Below, one piece after another: positions 43,126 through 64,000 of a stretch of DNA of 64,000 nucleotides. A program made the translations under genes and the position numbers. Location of the stretch: NCBI GenBank assembly GCA_036785325.1, contig JAXIVH010000006.1, forward strand, positions 10,033,281 to 10,097,280. The letters are read 5' to 3'. Source of the stretch: Urophycis tenuis. Lineage: Eukaryota; Chordata; Actinopteri; Gadiformes; Phycidae. Position 1 is the stretch's first letter, and each line of letters starts with the position of its first letter. Below the pieces are notes generated by a model. It saw only the letters and a list, made by a program, of their open reading frames with translations. It did not search any database and was not told the DNA's origin.

Positions 43126-46100
43126 GGTAAGTGTTTTAAGGGCTTCTAAATCATTGCTGTTGTCAGTCTTACGTGTTGTGGTTTGACGTAACGTTTGATC
43201 ACTGATTGTATGGTCTTTTTTTATTACTGTTTTTGATTGATTTACTATTTTTGTTGATGTTTAAAAGAAGGTAGATTATTTTCTTGCACTTGTAGAAAAA
43301 AAATACAATTAGCCTATATTCAAATATGATTGTTTTGGTAGATATCATACAATAACAAGGCCTATATCCAATCGGATACACCAACCATTAAGCTGAATCC
43401 GTTTCGATACAGCTTGGATAAATACACCCATTATCTCACCCATGTCGACTACCGCTGTAAAAAAAAAAAATCACGTGTAATTAGAGCGTAGGACGCTGAT
43501 GTAGGCGATGTGTTCCATCACCAAGCCCGCGGGGTGTTCTTACGGCTGCTGCCGGCCTCACACAGTTTGTTTTTTTGGACAAAGGAAAGTTTTTTTGCGT
43601 CGTCGGGGATTAGTGGCTCTGAGTACCAGACGTCAGACCCCGGCGGTAAGCTGTTCTAAAGTTTTTGGAGAGCAGAGCAGAGCAGGGTGAGGGTGGGGTG
43701 GGTGAGGGTGGGTGAGGGGGGTGAGGGGAGGGGTGGGGGGGGGGGGCGGGGGCGATTTCTGTCAAATGACTCCCATCTGTTTGGCTCGGTTCCTGAGTGG
43801 CTTCTTCTCTCTCAGCCTATGTAATATTTATACAGTCCTGCTTCGCAAGATCCCGTCCATCTGGGCTGAGGGAGAGACTCCCAGCTGCCTGTGAGCCGGT
43901 TACCGGGCAGACGTGGGAGTAACTAAGCCCCCCCCCCAAAAAACTTAATGTCGTGCGATTTGAGATTGTGTTGTTAGGACTACTTGTTTATGCTCCTATT
44001 AGAATAAAGGCGTCATGGTAAATATAGTGTGCGGTGGCGTGTGGATGTGCTGAAGTCTTGTGAGTTGTGAATTGAATATTGGCGTGAATTATTTATGTCA
44101 AACACATTTTCGCCGTATACCCAAATAAGGTCATGTGCGTCTACTTCTGTCTCTCCTGGGGTTATGTAAGTCTATATTAACACACTACGCGAGGCTTTCT
44201 ACTGATCTAGGCCCGAACAAAGCCAACATTTTGTGTGCATCCCTCGGGCCTATTGCAAATAGGTCGACAGTATTAATTGACAAGTTTATTTATTTGGTTG
44301 CTTTTCTGACTTCTATGACACAGAGAAGGCAAACTCAAGCAAACAGCGTGTACTCTTTCGCTGCTTTTACTTGTTTCCATCGCTGTGACTTTTTTGTTCC
44401 GGAAGGGTAGTTAGTCGTTATGATCCAACTGCCCGAAAGTACAGGGGACGGTACCTCCGTCCGTTGCAAACCAATCGCCGAGCAGAACGCACGGTGGTTG
44501 GTCGCCTTTGTCCGTTGCCAAGCAATCATTGAGCCGAACGCAAAGTAGGCGGTACCTACAGAAGGAGTCACCGCCCACTGTACGTTCGGACCCTTGGATC
44601 TGGGCTATCTTTGAGAAGTGTTAGGAGTTGGACCGGAGCTACTGTCCATGGTGCTGAAACAACTAGAACTGTGGACATTGGTAACTCTCCGGGGTGCTGA
44701 AGACCCCCACGGCCGTCGGCTACAAAGCGCCCGCACTAAACATCGACCACATTCAAAACACGCAACGTGACAGTGAATACGGTTGTATTAAAATCGCACA
44801 CAAAGACGTACGGCCCCTTGTATGTTGTCCTGGTGGTGTGCGCCGGTGATGTCACAGCGTTGGGGGAGGGGTGTATGATTGTCTGTGAGAATATTTCCCT
44901 CTGACAAAGGCAAATGCAAGCCGGTGCAGATTAATAGGAAATCCGTTACATGGAGAATATAATAGCCCATAGGTGTCAAGTTTGGGGATCCGTGCGCCGT
45001 TTGTGAAGTGATCGGTCTTTACGCACACGGACGGACGTGCGTTATTGTAATAGCGATGGTACGTACTGGAGGTTGAAGGGAATATCGTGAAGCCTTTACA
45101 ACGTTGATCCGAAGTTGAGGTAGGAGGATCAGATCAGGCCTGTGTTACTTGAAAACAACTTGCTTTGAATACACATTCGAGATAACCTTGTTCCTTTGTA
45201 AATTCGGGGTCCCTTTACGCGGTCTGCTGTGGTTGTATTTCAGTCGAACGACGCAGTTGTAGTCTGTTCTTGGGGTTAAGGTTGTTTTTCGACTGTACAA
45301 TGATCGCTCGGGGGTAACCGTTATGATGTGAACTGTCATGTTGAAAAACCCAAAAAACAAACTTGGCTCGAATGTTTCATATTTCGAAGTGATCGAAGGG
45401 CGATGGGTTTAGGATTTTACGACTTTCTCTGTCGTTGTTGGGTAGAAATAATCCCAACTCTACTACAAGCTCGTCCTGAATCTACTGATTGGTCGAATCA
45501 CTGTTTTATGGCTGGCTGAAAAATGAAAGGCCCATCGTCCTGTTTATTTATAGTAACCTAGGCCGAAGCCTATCATGCATTTTAAATGGTTTTTGGAAAC
45601 GATAACAGAACACGACTTTCCTTCCGATTTGCCCTCGAACAAAAACCACATAGACCAATAGATCGCCTCACTTGTACACCATCATTGTTGGGAACATGAT
45701 GGTGTGTGTAGATCTTTCGTCATTACAACAATGTGTAGCTTTGATTGATGTTGATCTCTAAGTTGTACACACAGGCCTGTCGTTTATGTAACCTTCTGCA
45801 AACGGCTTCGAGGCCGATTGAAATGCGCTCGGTGCGACCGTGTGTGGAGATAGTAGTCTTTTAAGATGTATTTATACCGGGACCGATGATCGAGGCCATA
45901 CGTTTAAAGACCACCCACCCCATCATCCTCTCAGTCTCCGGGGTTTTTTTCTCTCTCTCAGCGAATGCAGTTCAGAGTAGCCAACCAGAGGGCCAGTTAC
46001 AATGGCCAAGTATTGTGAAGGGCAAGCGTGCCTCAACCCCAGTGTTTTAGGCCGAATAAACTGCATAGAAAGTTTAGAAAAAGTGGGTATTAATTTAAGT

Positions 46101-46669
46101 ATTTGAAATTATAATACATGTAGCACAGATTAATTTAAAAAAAAAACGAAAAAAAAACATTAGGTATTCACAATAAAAAATACAAAACTCTGTTCCACTA
46201 ATATATTAGAATATTCATGATTATAGTGTATGCCATATTACAGTGTCTGTGTGATGCTGTTGTGTGTGGATATTAGGCTTTTAATAGCGCACACGTTTAA
46301 AGTATTACAGGTTACTATTTCATGTGCATATTGAGCGTGACATCCACAAAACGTGATACTTACAAAGACACGCAGGTTTGTGTCAAGGTAGATAATGACA
46401 TCCAGTGAAAGGCTCGTCGGCTCACAGATGGCCTTCCTCGCCCCACCGGGCCGACACTCTGAACACTCGTGTTCAGTTTGAGTCGAGGACCCGACAGACA
46501 GACAGACAGACGAGAGCCAAGAACACTGTGGGCATCTAATGGATTTTAAACCTCACTAAACCGTTCTCATCCTGCTTCATCAAGGCGAAGAGTTTGTGGG
46601 TTTGTGGGTGAACTCCCAGGTGTGCGTCGACGTGAGCGTAAATCGACCATTTTGTTTCCCGTTCTTCAG
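43126..46669 (+). other. proposed myt1 intron 1
   Basis: Moderately CpG-rich up to about 45.5 kb, then AT-rich. Apart from the duplication at 44445 I see no coding exon. Phase and length are consistent with a regulatory first intron. Confidence 0.4.
44445..44565. repeat. imperfect tandem duplication with CCAAT motifs
   Basis: Two units share CCGTTGCAAACCAATCGCC and CCGTTGCCAAGCAATCATTG, each followed by GA(A)CGCA and flanked by CGGTACCT. In the proposed myt1 first intron. Confidence 0.5.
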
Positions 46670-46758
46670 AGAATGAGTTCAGGGGTCAACTGCTGAGCCA
46701 GCGGTGGAGCAGGGGAGAGACAATCAGCAAGTGGGAGAAACGGAGCCTACGAATAAAG
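46670..46758 (+). other. myt1: candidate myt1 5' exon (in-frame)
   Basis: Acceptor CCGTTCTTCAG and donor GTAGTA bound 89 bases. In the phase set by the 43101 ATG this reads ENEFRGQLLSQRWSRGE and onward for 29 codons without a stop, and joins in frame to the classic MSQDV start. It may be 5' UTR or true N-terminal coding sequence. Confidence 0.45.
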
Positions 46759-46791
46759 GTAGTACAACTATCGGTCTGCGTGGCGTGTGAG

Positions 46792-46795
<4 letters not shown>

Positions 46796-46838
<43 letters not shown>
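46796..46838. repeat. (TC)n microsatellite
   Basis: Pure TC run between the candidate 5' exon and myt1 exon 1. Confidence 0.95.
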
Positions 46839-46840
<2 letters not shown>

Positions 46841-46910
46841 AGTGGTTCAGTATGTAAAAATAGATACAGAACACAAATAACATCGCCAAATGGTTTCCTC
46901 TTATCCTCAG

Positions 46911-59643
<12,733 letters not shown>

Positions 59644-60735
59644 CGGCTATAAAAAAAAAATAAGGGCGGGGAAATCTAAAACGCTAAGCTAAAATGCTAT
59701 GCTAATATGCTACGCTACGATAAAAATCGGGTGGGGTGGGGTGGGGGGGCGAGCGTAAAGAAAAAAAAAAGTGGAGACAGGCAATGCGATCGGGGAGGCA
59801 TGCCACATACATTCATCCCTTTTGTTTGCTCTTTTTGAAATACTTTTATTTACTTATCATTTGGGAAGCGAAAACGTTGTCGTGGTGTTCGTTGTCATTT
59901 GTTTCCTGTTTGCATGTTGATTTGTGACGAGACGAGTGCAAGTGTGTAAAAGTGTAAAAGGGTGCGTTTGGGTGTAATTGTGCATGCCGGCACACGCGGT
60001 CTTCATTAAGGTGTTCATGTGAGCTGCAGCGTATGGAAGCGATGGGTACGAAGAATAAAGTACAGAACAAAACCCGTATTCTGTTAGCTAGTGAACATAT
60101 CTCATTCACTTTAGTAATGTTGATGATGGTAGTGATGTTTGCACTTGAACCACTAGTGTGTAGAATGATTCTACTATTGCTGTTTATCTATTTGAGTCCG
60201 TTGGGGGAAAAAATCTTGTTTTTATGAATATACGTTATTTATTCATGTATGCTTTTATTTTTTTTAATTTAAGCCTATTTATTATTCATTATCTATTTAT
60301 TGACTTTTTATTTTCGAAAAAAATGATGCTTAAGATGTTTTTAAATGGCCGCTAAGAGAAGGGGGTTGTTTCCTCTGTTTTGTTGAATAAAGAGGAAATA
60401 TTTTAAGATATCAACTATTAATTATTTTATATAGCTTATTATTTATTTGAAATACTGGGATCTTTTTAAGTGCAAATATTTTGTAATGGACGATTTTTGA
60501 TAATTTTCTAAAGAGATTTTGTTTCGTTTATATGATTTTTGTTTTTAATTTCTTAAACTATTTCGACACCCGTGATGAATTGGGAACTACCTGTGGTATA
60601 TATTTAATATTTATTTGGTGATGATGAAGAACAAATTGATGGTGTATATTTATTTTGTATTGTCTATGTGTTAATGATGACTGTGTGTGGATTTGTCTTT
60701 CATTTGCTCTGAAAATAAAGGAATACTGACAGTGA
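59644..60735 (+). other. myt1: myt1 3' UTR
   Basis: AT-rich sequence with ATTTA motifs follows the stop codon. AATAAA hexamers at 60054-60059, 60386-60391 and 60714-60719 are candidate polyadenylation signals; the last one has GT-rich sequence nearby and is the likely distal end. Confidence 0.6.
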
Positions 60736-60869
60736 CAGAGTACTACTCCTATATCATACATCACCTGTCTTACATTCACGTCACATTTATATATGACATG
60801 ATGTAAATACTTGACACCAAAAGCCCCCTCAAGTTGATTTTCGGAAAGCCTCGCTTGAAGCGCACTTGT

Positions 60870-61065
60870 TTTTGATTGGGTGGCCGACGTCACGTTCTCT
60901 GTGAGGGTCGTGTTTACATCTAGAACTAGGGGAACTGGAGAAACGCAGTAATTCACCCGGATACATCTATATGGGAAACCTACGAGACGTTCTGAGATCG
61001 ACCCTTCGTTTGCTAACATCTAAACTTGTTTTTCCGGGCGAGCTGATAAACTGCGCCACGTTTAG
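60870..61065 (+). promoter_or_regulatory. pcmtd2: probable pcmtd2 promoter and 5' non-coding exon
   Basis: A CpG-containing stretch (GACGTCACG near 60888) leads to a donor TTTAG then GTAAGA at 61066. The next acceptor is CCCACAG ending at 61900 ahead of the pcmtd2 start. Start site inferred only. Confidence 0.45.
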
Positions 61066-61689
61066 GTAAGACCGAAACAATGAGACGGAGGACTGTTTCT
61101 TTGTCGATGCGTCAAAGCGCATTGTTGGTGGCTGCCGCACAGTGTCCAGTGTTATTGTCGCCCCTCATAGAGACACGGGGGGGAGATCATGATATGAATG
61201 ATCTGTTTTAATTGTGTGTTAATGTGCTGTGAGTCCTCGATGGCCGTACATAGCCCCACGGGTTTGGAAGTGTTTTAACAAAAAAAAAATCGCGTTGACA
61301 TATGTCAACTGTCTCAAAATGTGCCTACTTTCATGATTCGCCACGAAAGCCCGTGTAACTAAAGACGAGACATTCCCCCAAAATGCGGATCAACATGCTT
61401 TATTATTTAGTGGCGCAGCTGTTTGTCTGGCCAACATCGGTGGCCTATCCAGTGAATTCACACAGTTGGCCTGAACAGCGGCATGAATATCCGCTCGTCC
61501 AGACTTCAACACCTTATGTTGCGCCATCAAACTACGGAAATGCCTTGTAACCGTAAGCAAGCAGGAATATTGCCACTGCGTGAACTCCAATGCGACTGTA
61601 GCGTCTTCAGCGTTTACTTCCACTTGTGGGCAGAGGCGTCCTCTCGGTTTTTAAACACGGGGGGCCGCACTCCTGGAAGGGGGCTTCGG

Positions 61690-61716
61690 GATGGGGGTGG
61701 GGGGGGGGGGGGGGGG
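61690..61716. repeat. poly-G run
   Basis: G homopolymer in the pcmtd2 5' intron. Confidence 0.85.
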
Positions 61717-61918
61717 GCTTTTCTTTTAGAACTGAAAATCCTAACAGAATATGGACACATCTATCATGTGCATACAGCAATAGATTAAGGGAGTAAAGTT
61801 AGAATAACCGAAGTTAAGAGACACAGGGAAAGGGCTATGCAAATAAAATGTAGTTAAATACTCACTAAATATACCAACCCCCCCCCCCCCCCGCCCACAG
61901 CCAGCTCAGAGGGGGAGG

Positions 61919-62995
61919 ATGGGTGGGGTGGTGAGCGCGGGGGAGGACAACGATGAGCTCATCGACAACCTGAAGGAGGCCCAGTACATCCGCTCGGAGG
62001 CGGTGGAGCAGGCCTTCCGGGCCGTGGACCGCGCCGACTACTACCTGGGCGAGTTCCGGGACAGCGCCTACAAGGACCTGGCCTGGAGGCACGGCAACAT
62101 CCACCTGTCGGCGCCCTGCATCTACTCGGAGGTGATGGAGGCGCTGGAGCTGAGGCCCGGCCTGTCGTTCCTCAACCTGGGCAGTGGCACCGGATACCTC
62201 AGCACCATGGTGGGACTGATCCTGGGTGAGACTATAAGGGTACTGTATCTAACGCAGAGGGAGGGAGGGAGAGGGGGAGGGAGAGAGAGAGAGAGAGCAC
62301 TATACTGACTGGTATTGTTATTATTATTGGTACTGACAAAAAAAATTTTTGATGAAGGGGTGTTTTTTTTTTCCTTACCACGGTGAAATAGTAGCACCCC
62401 CCCCACACACACACACACACACACACGTTCAAACCGGTAGAACTTAATCAGTAGTGTATTGTCCATGTATGCAGGCGGTATTATTCTGGGGGGAAATCTG
62501 ATGGTTTGCGAGAAGGGGCTGGTGATCAGCCATTTCAAAGTCGTGTGCAAACACAGAGTGAGCAAAGCTGTTTGTTGTTGATAATTAAAGGTGAAGTGCG
62601 CAGGGTCCCGGGTGACTCCTCGAAAGCTAAGTCAACGCAAAACACGAAGTGAAACGCCTTCTGTTTCTGACGTTTCTCTCAGGCCCGTTTGGGGTGAACC
62701 ACGGGGTGGAGCTGCACCCGGACGTGATTGAGTACGCGTACGAGAAGCTGGACTTCTTCATCAAGAACAGCAAGAGCTTTGACAGGTACCGCGGTCACAC
62801 CCTGAAGCTTTAAAGACTTAGAAGCCTTTGAAAAGCATTTGAAAGGCTTTCTGTCTTTCCCAGGTGCCCATGCAACCCGATGAGGGTCATTGTGTGGAAT
62901 TGTAACTAACAATTCTTAGAGTTCCACACAAACTCATGCATACTTTTTAAAGGGACAGAGATTGACATGGAGACATTGATGTATATATATATATA

Positions 62996-63029
<34 letters not shown>

Positions 63030-63126
63030 GTTAAAAAAAAAGTATGGTTTACCCAAAACCAATATTCTGTACAATAGGTCAGTGTGTTTGTATGTTTATC
63101 TTGTATGTGCATGTTCTTCCCTGCCC

Positions 63127-63157
<31 letters not shown>

Positions 63158-63515
63158 GTGTATCTGTGTGTGTATATATGTGTGTATGCGTGCATGTGTG
63201 CGTATATATGTGTGTGTGTGTGTATGTATGAGTGTATACGTGCATGCGTGCGTGTGTATGTGCGTGTGTGTGCATGCACGTGTCTGATTGCACCTACGTG
63301 TGCGCGTGCACCTGCATGCGTGTGTGTGTGCGTGCGTGTGCAGGTTCGAGCTCTGCGAGCCCTGCTTCGTGGCGGGGAACTGTCTGGAGATCGCCCCCGA
63401 GGCGCAGCAGTACGACCGGGTGTACTGCGGCGCCGGCGTGCAGCGCGACCACGAGGACTACATGCGGAGGATGCTGCGAGTCGGCGGCATCCTGGTCCTG
63501 CCGCTGGAAGACAAG
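61919..63515 (+). CDS. pcmtd2: PIMT domain-containing protein 2 (5' part, continues off window)
   Basis: Protein with a protein-L-isoaspartate O-methyltransferase fold; in vertebrates PCMTD proteins also carry SOCS-box-like features and are proposed cullin-RING ligase substrate receptors. Exons present: 61919-62225, 62683-62785, 63344-63515; 582 nt, 194 of about 360 residues. The start MGGVVSAGEDNDELIDNLKE is family-typical. The AdoMet motif I is NLGSGTGYLS (86-95), and the QYDRVYCGAGVQ and GGILVLPLED segments follow. DNDELIDN, GPFGVNHGVELH and NCLEI agree with PCMTD2 more than PCMTD1, as does the position next to myt1. The last donor (AAG then GTCTGG) is weak but falls where the family exon ends. 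The remaining exons lie beyond the right edge. Confidence 0.9.
62983..63026. repeat. (TA)n tract
   Basis: Alternating TA run with one CTG interruption in pcmtd2 intron 3. Confidence 0.93.
63127..63340 (+). repeat. degenerate (TG)n tract abutting pcmtd2 exon
   Basis: TG with TA, CG and CA variants ends directly at the CAG acceptor (63341-63343), replacing the usual polypyrimidine tract. Confidence 0.9.
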
Positions 63516-64000
63516 GTCTGGACACGCCCCCCCCCCCCCCCTCCCCCCCCCAAACACATGACCCCAGCGCCCAGTGCGAGGAGAGGTGTCAGTGTGGTTT
63601 GCGAGGCAACGCACACTGTTGCCCTTATAGATAAACGTTGTGTTCTGTCGGTATTTCTGACGGTTCTGAGATTACAGTCGTGTCATCCCTGTCAGCGGAT
63701 CAGGATTCAGGAACTGCAATTGCAGTAACCCATGTTTAACCAGCGGGGGTGCTGTTGGGTGATATTATTTGGATATTGGTCACGATGGTGGATCGCCAAC
63801 CTGTTTGCCTTTAAAACTTGAATTTAGATGTTTACAAATGAACTATGGTACTCGGCTAATTTTTTCAATCAATTAAAATCAAATTTGCATGCAACCAGCC
63901 ATGTAGCATGGGATGAACGGCCCTTGCGGGCTACATAGTACAGGATAATAATGTGTATATGTTATTTGCATGATGTTAGCAGCTCACTGTCACACATGTT
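63516..64000 (+). other. start of next pcmtd2 intron
   Basis: Begins with a long C run (63527-63550). No exon recognised before the window ends. Confidence 0.6.

Noticed and set aside
61919..63515. Assignment as pcmtd1
   Set aside because: Diagnostic residues and the neighbour myt1 point to PCMTD2; PCMTD1 adjoins ST18 in vertebrates.

Overview
This is a vertebrate nuclear window, almost certainly from a teleost fish. Genes are split by GT-AG introns, SINE- and MITE-type repeats of a kind common in fish are scattered through it, and dinucleotide microsatellites are extremely dense, as reported for codfishes. The species is inferred, not proven. No tRNA, rRNA, CRISPR or prokaryotic feature was seen.

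Layout, left to right. (1) 1-1.5 kb: at the edge, three minus-strand exon-like blocks with matching splice phases suggest part of an unidentified leftward gene. (2) 9.29-10.46 kb, plus: gpr173, an orphan receptor of the SREB family in a single coding exon, with a probable 5' non-coding exon ending near 7006. (3) 17.9-21.6 kb, minus: suv39h1, the H3K9 methyltransferase; six coding exons give a complete 415-residue frame. (4) 22.4-26.75 kb, minus: an organic-solute-transporter-alpha gene (slc51a-like); seven exons, 434 residues, with a long novel-looking tail. (5) 28.0-35.65 kb, minus: porcn, the Wnt O-acyltransferase; twelve exons, 450 residues, including one GC-AG intron. (6) 36-43 kb: gene-free, with repeats and several conserved-looking regulatory candidates. 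(7) 46.9-59.64 kb, plus: myt1, a seven-finger neural C2HC zinc-finger factor; 21 coding exons, 1272 residues, possibly with two more upstream exons from 43.1 kb. (8) 61.9 kb to the right edge, plus: the 5' part of pcmtd2 (194 residues; the gene runs out of the window).

The exon models were built by hand from splice sites and protein homology. Phases close in frame in every gene, so the coordinates should be good to the base, but no transcript was available.

The genes do not form one pathway. Human relatives of gpr173, suv39h1 and porcn lie on Xp11, while MYT1 and PCMTD2 are neighbours at 20q13.33, so the 36-43 kb interval is a junction between two ancestral synteny blocks. Functionally the set combines heterochromatin writing (suv39h1), Wnt secretion (porcn), neuronal and endocrine transcription (myt1), a brain receptor (gpr173), steroid/bile-acid efflux (slc51a-like) and a PIMT-like protein (pcmtd2).

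The less ordinary signals are structural: a 27-bp perfect hairpin at 36670-36732, competing hairpins beside a suv39h1 splice donor, twin palindromes in a porcn intron, a CRE-rich minisatellite inside myt1, and a decayed PIF/Harbinger-type element with a MADF remnant.
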